NCBI GenBank assembly: GCA_965276675.1
Contig: OZ255624.1
Span: forward strand, 992,001-1,056,000
DNA length: 64,000 nucleotides
Direction of reading: 5' to 3'
Source: G965276675 sp965276675
GTDB lineage: Bacteria > Acidobacteriota > Terriglobia > Terriglobales > Acidobacteriaceae
Shown here: in pieces, positions 42,501 to 50,452 of the stretch
Position numbering within the stretch: position 1 is the first letter of the stretch
Layout: every line of letters starts with the position of its first letter
Position numbers and translations under genes: made by a program
The notes under the pieces: model-generated
What the model saw: the letters and a program-made list of their open reading frames with translations, nothing else
What the model was told of the DNA's origin: nothing
Databases searched by the model: none

Positions 42501-42834
42501 CTGGGGTCTCTCGAACGGTCGATCCCGCAGCCAGCGGGTCAAGGAGTGGTTTGATATCAGTGCATTTCGGGTAAATCCGATCGGCAGAGTCGGTGATTCG
42601 GGCCGAAACCTGATGCGAGGACCGGCACAGTTTAACTCGGACTTTTCAATCCTGAAGAATTTTCCGGTCAGTGACCGCCTGGGTGCGTTCCAGTTCCGAG
42701 CGGAGTTCTACAACGTGCTGAATCAGGTGCGCTTTAACAATCCAAACAACACAGTGAACTCGCCCGCTTTTGGCCAGATCACGAGCGCCCTGGATCCCCG
42801 GTTGATTCAGTTTAGTCTCAAGTACCTTTTCTAG
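39538..42834 (+). CDS. TonB-dependent receptor, Oar-like, with N-terminal carboxypeptidase-like domain
   Basis: Large outer-membrane receptor of 1098 residues. Signal peptide VLLAPILLLLSTSLPTSIL, then a carboxypeptidase regulatory-like beta-sandwich (GTVSDPSGAPVAGAAVTA, residues ~40-120), a plug-like segment (IVEIPLNGRNPTQLASLVAG), and a long beta-barrel ending in phenylalanine (FSLKYLF). GRNSGSIFNTVVKSGTNQLHG is a hallmark of the acidobacterial Oar-type family. Start chosen at the ATG with AAAGGGAG before it; a GTG six codons upstream is less likely. It faces away from GH2; all evidence points to import of glycan pieces, inferred from context. Confidence 0.92.
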   Translation: MSTARRAVLLAPILLLLSTSLPTSILNGQNITATILGTVSDPSGAPVAGAAVTATNEATGLSHSATTDATGSYLFPLLPISDHYSVSVEAKGFQKFLQSGIVLQVNDNIRVDAKMAVGSVTETTVVTGEAPQIDTRDSSLGTVIESRTIVEIPLNGRNPTQLASLVAGVTQVTAPAVFTWRGGSTLSVNGSRTNENQFQVDGATYAAGYSNNGLNLPSPDALQEFRLITNTFSAQYGRNSGSIFNTVVKSGTNQLHGALWEFLRNDKLNARNYFLPGKKPAKLVQNQFGFTAGGPAIKNRLFWFGSYQGLRIAQQNIATSFLPTAEERAGYFPTPINDPTTGVPIAPNAQGQYFISPTRFDPVVQKILSRSIPIPQSSNGLVTFLGPVHVSTDQFVAKANGNITQKDSLSFTLLTDRTGRQDSLPNGNSIPDYEHLVASNNSFLATGDATYAFTPSLLNYARLSYHRLKEPQTCTNPQQSLRDLGSISFIPDPAVPNYNPTMNVAGDFTLAAGLCGIYENSISRQASDELTWIRGRHSLKVGADLEKLSTAIIAFCCGTEGQYSFNGQITGNALADFLVGRPNSYTRASFGGQEVLHWLYGGYVQDDWRLLPRLTLNLGLRYFLQTPDITDGVIGPTPSGHDGKAVFRPGQQSTVYPNAPRGLVYVNDAGIPRGVVQTDRKDWEPRLGLAWDVRGNAKSAVRIAYGVFHSVSIPDLTGQLNQNQPFILFDTLNAPPGGVVNTEKGFPNPIPYRAYLMKSPTYIYPVNVVSQNAFYRQPLVQSWTFDFQQQVSENFMVDLAYAGKTEERLTQSVDDNPPIYIPGVDASGNPLSTTANINSRRIYAPTFAQIRESQSIGRGNFNALELSTQYRPRNGLSFSAVYTWSKSIDTVSTFANGGLNAQDPFNNLRGQRGVSDFDLTHVFALSYVYQVPDPLRGHAGRVSKQITDGWEISGITRLTSGVPFSIFSGVNNSLNGQNQDRADVVGNPWGLSNGRSRSQRVKEWFDISAFRVNPIGRVGDSGRNLMRGPAQFNSDFSILKNFPVSDRLGAFQFRAEFYNVLNQVRFNNPNNTVNSPAFGQITSALDPRLIQFSLKYLF

Positions 42835-42969
42835 CGCGGAGTGCGGATGTCGTTTTACTTTTCGAATCAGCTGCGAGTATCTTTCAGCACGGCTGCGAAT
42901 GAGACCTGCCCGAGAGATGCTCGTGAGCTCCTCTAATATAAGAGATCTGAGGTATGCGCTTATATCTCC

Positions 42970-44412
42970 TTATTCTCTTTGAGGCGCACAGGTGCCCCTA
43001 AAGCTGGGTTCTTCCCATACACCAACTTCATCATAGGCCGGTATTCTAGCGACGGCATTCCACGTCAATGGCGCCAGAGAATTCGTGTTGAATGCTGCTA
43101 GACGCCGGATCTCGGGCCGGGCAGCTCTTTCGGTCGTAACCAGCCTTATGGCATCCGCCACAGTTGGAACAATAGGCTGAATCCGTTTGTGTCCGATCGC
43201 AGAGCCGGTACCTAGAATCACCCATCTTCCTTCGCTGTGTGCTTCCAGGCGGTAGTGTCGAACGCGCTCACCCAACGCACAGTCTTCCTGCATGATTACG
43301 TGATCTATTCGTGCATTGGTAGGTAGCGAAAGCGTGACAGTGTCTCCCGATCCTGATATTTCTGCCACGCTACGTCCAAATCTTCGGCGGATCTCGTCAC
43401 CGAACTCCCGGGCGCGCGCGCGATAAGCAGCAGGCAGTAACCCACTACGGTTTGCTGGAATGTTCAGAAGCAGCTGCGCGCCTCGCCCATTGGAGAGGTA
43501 ATAGATATCTAGAAGCGAGTCCAGCGAAAGCAAATAGTGCTCGTTTTTCGTGCTCCAGAACCACTCCGGCCGGAGGATTGAAACATGCGCCTCATTTGGG
43601 AGCCACACAGCTCCATTCGGATCTCCGTGCATTGCCGCTTCACCGCCGCTTTTCGCATCGGCAGCAGATACCGAGTTCCATGCCGGATAGCTAGCAAAAC
43701 CTTCTTCATTGCCAACCCCCCGAATAGTCGCATTCGGCCCTAGTTCGTAAATCATTGAATGAGGCGCATATTCCTTGAGTATGTCGGATACAGGAACCAC
43801 GTCCGAGCCGTCGAACCATACTTCAACCATTTCCCCGTATCGGGAGAGCACCTCGGTCAGTTGTTGGCGGTATAAGACGTTGTAGGCATTTTGCTGGTCG
43901 ATGGTCTTGCAGCGGCCACCTCCTCCCGCCCCAAACTTGTCGTCTCGCGGGGAAATGTACACCCCTAACTTCATGCCAGCTTTGCGGCAAGATCCAGCAA
44001 GATCGGCTAACACATCGCCATGGCCACTGCGCCATGATGTTTTGCGTATGCTGTAATCTGTTGTATCTGTCTGCCACATACAAAAGCCGCCGACATGCTT
44101 CGCGACGAAGACGATGTATTTTGCGCCTAATTCGATAGCAGTCGCCACCCATTGGTCTGTATCCAGAAGCTCGGGATTGATTTGTGACAATGGAGTGGCA
44201 AGATCATCCAGTTCTTTATCCTGCCAAGTATTTGGTGCGAAATGAATGAACATCCCAACTTCGAGATCCTGCCAGGCAAGCTGATCAGCAGTCGGCAACG
44301 CGAGCCCAGGAATCGGGTCTGAATACGAACCGCTTGCTAATCTGCCGGAACTACTCAAAGGAATGAGTGACGTTGCGCCGACTAAAGCTCTAATGAATGT
44401 ACGACGATCCAT
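42970..44412 (-). CDS. Alpha-L-fucosidase (GH29), exported
   Basis: Removes terminal L-fucose. 480 residues: Tat-like leader (MDRRTFIRALVGATSLIPL), then the GH29 barrel with WQDLEVGMFIHFAPNTWQDKE split as usual, AKYIVFVAKHVGGFCMWQTD, KLGVYISPRDD, and the nucleophile Asp in VEVWFDGSDVVP. A later AELLLNIPAN-like region (GAQLLLNIPANRSG) and a C-terminal beta-sandwich complete the family. The promoter shares the dyad found upstream of GH2 and the TonB receptor. Fragments of a fucose permease and an aldo/keto reductase 2 kb away suggest an ancestral fucose pathway. Confidence 0.93.
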   Translation of the reverse strand: MDRRTFIRALVGATSLIPLSSSGRLASGSYSDPIPGLALPTADQLAWQDLEVGMFIHFAPNTWQDKELDDLATPLSQINPELLDTDQWVATAIELGAKYIVFVAKHVGGFCMWQTDTTDYSIRKTSWRSGHGDVLADLAGSCRKAGMKLGVYISPRDDKFGAGGGGRCKTIDQQNAYNVLYRQQLTEVLSRYGEMVEVWFDGSDVVPVSDILKEYAPHSMIYELGPNATIRGVGNEEGFASYPAWNSVSAADAKSGGEAAMHGDPNGAVWLPNEAHVSILRPEWFWSTKNEHYLLSLDSLLDIYYLSNGRGAQLLLNIPANRSGLLPAAYRARAREFGDEIRRRFGRSVAEISGSGDTVTLSLPTNARIDHVIMQEDCALGERVRHYRLEAHSEGRWVILGTGSAIGHKRIQPIVPTVADAIRLVTTERAARPEIRRLAAFNTNSLAPLTWNAVARIPAYDEVGVWEEPSFRGTCAPQRE

Positions 44413-44452
44413 TGATTGTTGTCCTCGGTCGCACCTTACGAGCCATCCAACT

Positions 44453-44502
44453 CTTCTAGAGCCGTATGTTGGGCGGTGTCAATTCATTTTCAACCCATTG
44501 AA
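44453..44502 (-). promoter_or_regulatory. Fucosidase promoter with conserved dyad operator
   Basis: On the minus strand: dyad TTCAATGGGTTGAA (44489-44502; outer five bases of each arm perfectly paired), six bases, TTGACA (44477-44482), 18 bases, TAGAAG (44453-44458), then about 40 bases to the start. This is the cleanest of the three sites. Confidence 0.7.
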
Positions 44503-44594
44503 CAGAGACTTCAATCACTTACATGCGATGTTCTGTTGCGATAGAGTGGTCCACGTTCGAGGCGTAGGGGCTCTGTTCCGGCGTGGTAATTAGT

Positions 44595-44885
44595 CTAGAT
44601 ATGCCACCATGCACTGAATGGCATTTTTTGGCGCTTGAACATGGACATGACTTCCCCGGCCAGCCGCTCCAGACTACGCAAGCCGGTTAATGCAACAGTG
44701 CCGGTTAAACCGGTGAATCTTCTCCTCGGCGCCGGGACGGGTGAGTCCGCCCCACGGACACTCTTCCAGATGATCCCGTTCAGGCGATGCATGGGCGCCC
44801 GATCAAGTTCGGAGAAATCCATGGTCATGGAGTCTCGCGCGTCGTAGGATTCCATGGTATTCCGGGCCTCGATGTCAATGAGGAT
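44595..44885 (-). pseudogene. C-terminal gene fragment, unknown family
   Basis: Reads IDIEARNTMESYDARDSMTM then DFSELDRAPMHRLNGIIWKS, VRGADSPVPAPRRRF. The stretch DFSELDRAPMHRLNGIIWKSVRG resembles the closing helix of large acidobacterial exported phosphoesterase/YncE-like proteins, in which a Leu-Asn-x-Ile-x-Trp helix is followed by Pro-rich ends. Upstream the frame meets a stop, so the rest of the gene is missing. Low-confidence assignment, but the sequence is protein-like and there is no intact gene here. Confidence 0.45.
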
Positions 44886-44987
44886 TCTGTTTATACGTTA
44901 ACTGCTGGATTGTCTTTACAGAAAGCACACGGCTGCATACCAGGAGAATACGTGGGCAATATCTAAGCAGGCCCCTAGCTCCAACAA

Positions 44988-45767
44988 TTACTGGTTGACA
45001 CCACTTGCGAGGAAGCCTCCGTCCACTACAAGCACCTGTCCGCTGACATAGGAAGCTGCCTCAGAGGCTAGATAGACAGCCGCGCCCGCGACTTCCTCTA
45101 CATTGCCAAAGCGCCCCAAGGGGGTGCGCATCAACAGCTCGTTTCCTCGAGGAGTATTGTCCAGCAGGTCCGCATTCAACGCAGTTCGGAATACACCTGG
45201 AGCGATAGCGTTGACTAGTACACCATGTCTCGACCACTCTACGGCGAGCGAGCGTGTAAGCGCGGCCACACCGGCCTTGCTTGCAGCGTAAGCTGCAACT
45301 TCAGTAAGGGAAACGAAAGAAGTCAACGATGCGATGTTGATTATGCGCCCATAACCGCGATCGAGCATGGATGATCCGAAAATTTGGCATGCCCGCAGTG
45401 TTCCGGTCAGATTCGTATCAAGAATGTCCTGCCATTGATCTTCCGGAAACGTCAATGTTGGAGCGCGCTTGGTTTTGCCTGCGCAGTTCACGAGTATATC
45501 GACGTGGCCGAAGCTTTCCAGAACCTTCGCGCAGAGACGCTCAAGTGATCCCCGATCTCCAACATCCGAAGTGATGCGCAATGTTCGTCGGCCGAGCGAC
45601 TCGACAAGTTCAGCGGTTGCATTCACCTGTTCAGCGCGACGAGCAGAGGCAATTACATCCGCGCCTGCTGCTGCCAGACCCAGCGAGATAGCTTGTCCAA
45701 TACCCGACGTGCCGCCGATAATGACTGCGACGCGGCCTTCAAGACTCAGCGATGATCGTTTTGTCAC
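44988..45767 (-). CDS. SDR-family oxidoreductase
   Basis: NAD(P)-dependent dehydrogenase/reductase of 259 residues. Rossmann motif IIGGTSGIGQAISLGLAAAG, NCAGKTKRAP (NxAG variant), catalytic YAASKAGVAAL preceded by SerLeu in INIASLTSF, and PLGRFGNVEEVAGAAVYLAS then VDGG at the end. The nearest well-known types are gluconate 5-dehydrogenase and L-fucose/2-keto-3-deoxy-fuconate dehydrogenases, which would suit a fucose oxidation route; the family is too broad to choose. GTG start overlaps the next upstream frame by 29 bases. Confidence 0.88.
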   Translation of the reverse strand: MTKRSSLSLEGRVAVIIGGTSGIGQAISLGLAAAGADVIASARRAEQVNATAELVESLGRRTLRITSDVGDRGSLERLCAKVLESFGHVDILVNCAGKTKRAPTLTFPEDQWQDILDTNLTGTLRACQIFGSSMLDRGYGRIINIASLTSFVSLTEVAAYAASKAGVAALTRSLAVEWSRHGVLVNAIAPGVFRTALNADLLDNTPRGNELLMRTPLGRFGNVEEVAGAAVYLASEAASYVSGQVLVVDGGFLASGVNQ

Positions 45768-46191
45768 CAGAGTTGCCCTTCAATCGTTCGTTAGATTCGG
45801 CGAGGAGAGAAAGAATGAGGTCGCAGATTGCCGCGGGCTCATTTGAGATCGACATGCGCCAGGCGTTGTCTCTGCCTGGTAGCTCGATGGTATCAAGCTG
45901 GCTGGCAAGTAGTGGCGAATTCATGTAAGCCAGCCGGGCAGCAATTAACCCCGGTGTACTTTCCAGCAGGACCGCTTGAAGCTCGTCGGGACCAAGGGCC
46001 CACGCAGGATAGCTCGGTAGTTCGCCCTTAATGCTGAATAGGCTAGGATTCCAGGTGTGCCTTCCCGATGCCATCCAGGCGATCACGCTATGCAACGTGC
46101 TAAGCCTTTCTGCCAGCGGCTCCCATGGTCGATTTGCCGGTACCGCAGACGCAGCATCACAAATGTTACCTCCCGAGGAATAATGGCGCAA
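45739..46191 (-). pseudogene. Probable truncated gene, unrecognised
   Basis: A 150-codon frame with protein-like sequence (LAERLSTLHSVIAWMASGRH, LPSYPAWALGPDELQAVLLE, LPGRDNAWRMSISNEPAAIC) but no ATG or GTG start and no ribosome-binding site in place; it opens immediately after a fused fragment of another gene. It ends inside the SDR start. I cannot name the family. Likely the C-terminal part of a larger sugar-related gene whose 5' end was lost, or a gene with an unusual TTG start. Confidence 0.5.
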
Positions 46192-46440
46192 TGTGCCGGT
46201 CGAAGAGGTTCGTGGTCACGTTTTTCGCGATGACTTCCTCATTTGCTTCAAGCAGTGCCAGGTAGCGCGGGCCCATTTTGGCTGCGATCTTAAAGCCGAC
46301 GTGCAAACAGAAAGGGCGCATATTGTCCGAGAACTGCGGCAGGCCAGAACAACAAGGTACCCACCCCAAAGACAATCAAACCGACAAGCAAACCAGCCTT
46401 GTAACCAAAGCGCCGCATGACCCTTTGCAGGACGCGCTCA
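46166..46440 (-). pseudogene. Fused fragments: L-fucose permease (FucP-like) and a sugar-enzyme C-terminus
   Basis: On the minus strand MRRFGYKAGLLVGLIVFGVG then TLLFWPAAVLGQYAPFLFA matches a central helix pair of FucP-type major facilitator permeases (KxGYKAG...LFWPAA). Right after it the frame shifts into HVGFKIAAKMGPRYLALLEA and NVTTNLFDRHIAPLFLG, which resembles the closing segment of tagaturonate/fructuronate epimerase-type enzymes. The rest of both genes is absent, so a deletion joined them. The permease assignment is fairly secure; the second is tentative. Confidence 0.6.
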
Positions 46441-46468
46441 CGCGTCGCCTTGCTGATGCGGCGATGGG

Positions 46469-46867
46469 ATGGAGTACCGGCAATTGGGAGCACGTCTCTT
46501 CGAGTCTCGATCGCAAGCTTTGGTGCATCGCCGCTCGGAAACGTCTTCCGGCACACACCGACCCAGCGGAAGGTGTGAAAGCGATTGACTTCGCGATTGA
46601 GCATGGCATTAATTTTTTTGACGTTTCTCCTTATTACGGCTTAACAGTTGCGGAAGGCCGTCTCGGCGAGGCGCTCGAGGGGTATCGTGACAAGGTCGTG
46701 CTTGCAACCAAGTGCGGCCGTTATGGCGCAGATGAATTCGACTTCTCCGCTAAGCGGATCACCGCCAGCATCGACGAGTCTCTGCAGCCTGGCGGAGATC
46801 GAGAAAGTCGTCGCGCCGGTTTTTCAACTATATTTGGCCGTCCGGACAAGGAGAGAATCATGGCTGA
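46469..46867 (+). pseudogene. Decayed aldo/keto reductase, fucose/threo-aldose dehydrogenase-like
   Basis: Starts MEYRQLG in one frame, shifts to SLRVSIASFGASPLGNVFRH then DPAEGVKAIDFAIEHGINFF, DVSPYYGLTVAEGRLGEAL, VVLATKCGRYGADEFDFSA, ASIDESL, and then jumps to the family's C-terminal LAEIEKVVAPVF followed, one more frameshift later, by NYIWPSGQGENHG and stop. About 190 central residues are missing. The first half matches D-threo-aldose/L-fucose dehydrogenase-type AKRs that oxidise L-fucose to its lactone. Clearly inactive. Confidence 0.8.
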
Positions 46868-46951
46868 GATCATCGACGCTTACCATAGCCTGCTTTGTTC
46901 TGCGCTTATCCGTTCGCATCTCGCTTGCTCCCAGCCTTTGGAGGCTAATTC

Positions 46952-48181
46952 ATGACGAAGACCATTGCTCGTTCACTCGCGGTAACCGCGACGTTCACTC
47001 TTGGCTGTGTCACCGCATTAACGCAGTATGCACGCGGGCAGAGTTTCCGCGACGCAGTCTCTCTTGTGGATAAACACAGTCATATCATCGTTCTTTCCGA
47101 TGATCGTGATAGAGCGACCATCGCGGTCTGGCCGGCGATGCAGGGCCGCGTACTCACGAGCTCTGCCGCCGGGGTGGATGGTCACAGCTTCGGCTGGTTC
47201 AACCACGATCTCATTGCTTCGGGCAAAGTCCAGCGGCACATCAACGCAGTGGGCGGAGAAGACCGGTTGTGGCTGGGCCCTGAAGGTGGCCAGTTCTCCA
47301 TATTCTTCGCGCCCGGTGCACCCTTTGTTCTCGACCACTGGTATGCGCCAGCTCCAATCGACACAGAGCCATTTCCTACGGTTCACCAGACGAAGAGCTC
47401 AGTTAGCTTCCGCAAGATACTCCAGCTCACGAATTACTCTGGAACAAAATTTCATGTGCAAGTGGATCGCGAGGTGCGGCTGCTACCTGATGATCAGATC
47501 TGGAGCCATCTCGGCGTGCACTCTGTGCCGGGCATTAAGGTCGTCGGCTTCGAGTCGGAAAACAAGCTGACCAATCTGGCTCCGACAAGCTGGAGCAAGC
47601 CGACCGGACTACTCTCGTTATGGGTGCTTGGTCAATTCGAATCCACTGCCAAAGCCACCATCATCCTCCCTATACGCAGAGGACCGACCAGCGAGCTCGG
47701 CGTTCCTGTGACCACGAACTACTTCGGAAATGTGCCTCCAGACCGCATCGACATTAAAGCCAATGCGGCCTTCCTTAAGGCTGATTCCAATTACCGGAGC
47801 AAACTCGGCCTCAGCCCTCAACGCGCCAAAAGTACCCTTGGTAGTTATGATCCCGAGAACCATGTGCTGACTATCGTGCAGTACTCACAACCATCGCATC
47901 CGTCCGACTATGTAAACTCAGCGTGGAAGATACAGAAGGACCCATTCAAGGGAGATGTCGCAAATTGCTATAACGATGGACCGCCAGCACCAGGCAAACC
48001 GCAACTTGGTCGCTTCTACGAACTGGAGTCATCGTCGCCTGCCGAGGTGCTTGCTTCCCACGCTACTGTCGAGCACACCCAGCGAACGATTCACCTGGTC
48101 GGCACTGAGCAGCAGTTAGACCCCATTGCGCGAGCGGTGCTCGGCGTAGGGCTTGAAGAGGTAGAGAAATTCAACCCGTAA
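46952..48181 (+). CDS. DUF6786-family exported protein
   Basis: A 409-residue protein with an apparent signal peptide (SLAVTATFTLGCVTALTQYA) and a beta-rich body: VDKHSHIIVLSDDRDRATIA, VWPAMQGRVLTSSAAGVDG, FGWFNHDLI, GGEDRLWLGPEGGQFSIFF. This matches the DUF6786 pattern, a galactose-mutarotase-like or glycan-binding fold found with sugar-degrading genes in Acidobacteriota and Planctomycetes. GGAGG precedes the ATG. It is the last intact gene of the island; an envelope role in glycan handling is inferred from neighbours only. Confidence 0.82.
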   Translation: MTKTIARSLAVTATFTLGCVTALTQYARGQSFRDAVSLVDKHSHIIVLSDDRDRATIAVWPAMQGRVLTSSAAGVDGHSFGWFNHDLIASGKVQRHINAVGGEDRLWLGPEGGQFSIFFAPGAPFVLDHWYAPAPIDTEPFPTVHQTKSSVSFRKILQLTNYSGTKFHVQVDREVRLLPDDQIWSHLGVHSVPGIKVVGFESENKLTNLAPTSWSKPTGLLSLWVLGQFESTAKATIILPIRRGPTSELGVPVTTNYFGNVPPDRIDIKANAAFLKADSNYRSKLGLSPQRAKSTLGSYDPENHVLTIVQYSQPSHPSDYVNSAWKIQKDPFKGDVANCYNDGPPAPGKPQLGRFYELESSSPAEVLASHATVEHTQRTIHLVGTEQQLDPIARAVLGVGLEEVEKFNP

Positions 48182-48429
48182 GGCTGCGACTGATACAGCA
48201 ATGAGGTTGGTACGGTAGTCGTTCAGTCAGATCAGCAGCGTGCGCTTCATTCCGCGCACGATTCAGTTGGCACTCTACTCCACGTTTTGAGTTCCTTTTT
48301 GGGCGATGGCCTTCGCATTACGTCGGACTTTTTTGGATGAGTACTTAGAGCCGTCCGAAGCAGTACTACCGCTTGGCCAGTGGGTGATTCGAGCTTGGTT
48401 TCCTTAGAACCTGCGGTGACACTAGGACT
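48182..48429. other. Intergenic, nothing recognised
   Basis: Between DUF6786 and the short ORF at 48430. I see no convincing ORF, promoter or repeat. A leftward open frame (48247-48693) covers the region but its sequence is not protein-like. Confidence 0.5.
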
Positions 48430-48612
48430 ATGAAGATTCTCGACTGCCGTGCGCTCCCTCCGATCTATAACCAGAGCAAAGAGCTGCTGGGCATCTTCGA
48501 TGGAATGCCGGTACTGCCTTGCTACTTCGAGGTTGACCCGGGGAGAGAGCATCCAATCCCCACCCTTGACGATGTGCGTTTCTTTATGGAGTGCCCCCCT
48601 GAGTGGTGTTGA
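48430..48612 (+). CDS. Short ORF or gene fragment, unrecognised
   Basis: Encodes 60 residues: MKILDCRALPPIYNQSKELL, GIFDGMPVLPCYFEVDPGRE, then HPIPTLDDVRFFMECPPEWC. The sequence looks like a conserved globular segment ending in an aromatic/Cys tail. No ribosome-binding site is obvious. It could be a complete small protein or the C-terminus of a truncated gene at the island border. Function unknown. Confidence 0.45.
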   Translation: MKILDCRALPPIYNQSKELLGIFDGMPVLPCYFEVDPGREHPIPTLDDVRFFMECPPEWC

Positions 48613-48653
48613 CACTGCTTCGCATGCGATAGAGTTCCAGCAGAGGTAAATCC

Positions 48654-49166
48654 ATGGCTGAGCACGCGCTGCAGACACGCAAGAATCACGCACGTCTGGA
48701 CCCGGCGTTTCACTTCTTTCTGGCGCCCGTTTTGGTGTTGTTCGTTTTGTGGACGCTGTATCGCTGCGTTTTCACTGTGGTCTTTACGGTGCGGCACTGG
48801 TCCGCAGCCGTGCCCGGCAGCACTGGGGAGGTCCATTCGTACCTGATCACGGGTCTGCTTGGTTCGGTGGGGCTTCTGCTGATGGCGCTGGCACTGCTGG
48901 TGCTCGCCTTCAAAGTGCGGCTGTACTCGCTCAAGGTGCAGGACCGGGTGATCCGTCTGGAAGAGCGCATCCGTCTGATGACGCTTGCTCCCGACCCGCT
49001 GCGCTCGCGCGTGGGCGCGCTTACCGAGCGGCAGTTGATCGCTCTGCGGTTTGCCTCCGACGATGAGGTGGTTCGTCTGGCCGGACGGGCTCTCGATGAG
49101 AACCTGACTTCGGGCCAGATCAAAGATGCGATCGTCGTTTGGCGGCCGGACCACTTCCGCGTGTGA
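48654..49166 (+). CDS. DUF6526-family membrane protein
   Basis: A 170-residue protein with two membrane helices (FFLAPVLVLFVLWTLYRCVF at ~22-41 and LLGSVGLLLMALALLVLAF at ~68-86), followed by a cytosolic helix-rich part: RLYSLKVQDRVIRLEERIRL, LTERQLIALRFASDDEVVRL, and SGQIKDAIVVWRPDHFRV. This layout is DUF6526, common in Acidobacteriota and Bacteroidetes, function unknown. ATG has no strong upstream ribosome-binding site but AGAGG is nearby. 86 bases before the YpdA gene. Confidence 0.85.
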   Translation: MAEHALQTRKNHARLDPAFHFFLAPVLVLFVLWTLYRCVFTVVFTVRHWSAAVPGSTGEVHSYLITGLLGSVGLLLMALALLVLAFKVRLYSLKVQDRVIRLEERIRLMTLAPDPLRSRVGALTERQLIALRFASDDEVVRLAGRALDENLTSGQIKDAIVVWRPDHFRV

Positions 49167-49252
49167 GGCGAGGTGATTCTCGGCGGCAACTGCGTCGTTC
49201 TGCATCATGACGCTCTGCATCATCACGCCCCTCCGGAGCATCTTTAGGACCT

Positions 49253-50311
49253 ATGGCCGAAAAAAAGGTTGAGCAGGAAGAACGCGCAGCAGAGCGCCGC
49301 AATGCGGCGACGGCGTTTGACGTGTTGGTCGTGGGTGCCGGACCGACGGGGCTGGCGTGCGCCATTGAGGCCAAGCGCCGCGGCTTAAGGACGGTGCTGG
49401 TGGATAAGGGCTGCCTGTGCAATTCGATCTTTCACTATCCGTCGAACATGACGTTTTTCACCACGCCGGAGCTGCTCGAAATCGGCAATATGCCGTTTTC
49501 CAGCCCCAACCAGAAGCCCAACCGGAACGAAGCACTGGAGTATTACCGCAAGGTCGCAGATCACTACCAACTCGATATTCGCCAGTACCACCGGGTGGAG
49601 ACGGTGGAGGGCGACGACGGCGCGTTCACCGTCTCGCTTGCGGATAGGTTCAACCGCACACAGCGGTTTGAAACCAAGAAGATTGTTCTCGCCACCGGCT
49701 ACTACGATCTGCCGAATTACCTGGACATTCCCGGCGAAGAGCTACAGAAGGTCAAGCATTACTACCATGACCCGCATCCGTTCTACGACATGGATGTGCT
49801 GGTGATTGGCGGCAAGAACTCGGCTGCGATTGCAGCGCTCGACCTTTGGCGGCACGGGGCGCGGGTCACGCTCGTGCATCGCGGCCCGGAGATGCATCGC
49901 CATGTCAAATATTGGATCCTGCCGGACATCAACAACCGCATCCGCAACGGCGAGGTCGAAGCTTTTTTCAATTCACGCGTAACCGCGGTGCGCGAGGATG
50001 CGGTCGACCTCCAAACACCATCCGGGCCGCTTACGGTCAAGAACGACTTCGTCTTTGCGCTGACTGGCTACCGGCCGGATTTCGAGTTCCTAGAGTCACT
50101 CGGGGTGAAGATGGAGGGTGAAGACCGCTGTCCGGCCTGCAATCCAGAGAGTCTGGAGAGCAACATGCCTGGCATTTACCTGGCGGGGGTAATTGTCGCT
50201 GGTTCCCGCACCAACGAGATCTTCATTGAGAACGGCCGCTTCCATGGCAGGCAGATCGCGGACGATATTGCGGCCAAGATGCAGTCTGAAAGGCAGTTGC
50301 AGACGGTGTAA
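49253..50311 (+). CDS. ypdA: YpdA-family bacillithiol disulfide reductase (putative)
   Basis: FAD/NADPH-dependent reductase of 352 residues, thioredoxin-reductase-like without the CxxC. FAD loop VLVVGAGPTGLACAIEAKRRG, VDKGCLCNSIFHYPSNMTFF (YpdA signature), LATGYYDLPNYLDIPGE, NADPH loop DVLVIGGKNSAAIAALDLWRHG, and C-terminal GIYLAGVIVAGSRTNEIFIENG are present. In Firmicutes YpdA recycles oxidised bacillithiol; acidobacterial genomes often carry this gene. No bshABC genes lie within the window. ATG is preceded by a weak AGGA tract. Confidence 0.92.
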   Translation: MAEKKVEQEERAAERRNAATAFDVLVVGAGPTGLACAIEAKRRGLRTVLVDKGCLCNSIFHYPSNMTFFTTPELLEIGNMPFSSPNQKPNRNEALEYYRKVADHYQLDIRQYHRVETVEGDDGAFTVSLADRFNRTQRFETKKIVLATGYYDLPNYLDIPGEELQKVKHYYHDPHPFYDMDVLVIGGKNSAAIAALDLWRHGARVTLVHRGPEMHRHVKYWILPDINNRIRNGEVEAFFNSRVTAVREDAVDLQTPSGPLTVKNDFVFALTGYRPDFEFLESLGVKMEGEDRCPACNPESLESNMPGIYLAGVIVAGSRTNEIFIENGRFHGRQIADDIAAKMQSERQLQTV

Positions 50312-50354
50312 TGGCGCGTTCCGTTCGTGACCCCCCCTCCCCCATACTTTTGGG

Positions 50355-50452
50355 CTAAATTCCTCCAAACAAAAGACTTAAGTAGGGGCGAATGCCGCAA
50401 ATTCCTCTAGGCGTTGGACTTAGAGGCAAATTCCTGCAAACAAAAGGCTTAG
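50355..50452. repeat. Three imperfect short repeats, AAATTCCTGCAAACAAAAG type
   Basis: AAATTCCT begins at 50357, 50399 and 50428; units one and three continue (C/G)CAAACAAAAG(A/G)CTTA, unit two diverges after the first part. They follow ypdA and precede the composite repeat block. Confidence 0.6.

Noticed and set aside
48100..48660. Second copy of the tRNA-Val 3' end (far attachment site)
   Set aside because: I read for GGTTCGAGTCCTTTCGTGCC and found no copy here or elsewhere downstream.
48247..48693. 148-codon leftward ORF
   Set aside because: Not protein-like and overlaps the starts of better supported frames.
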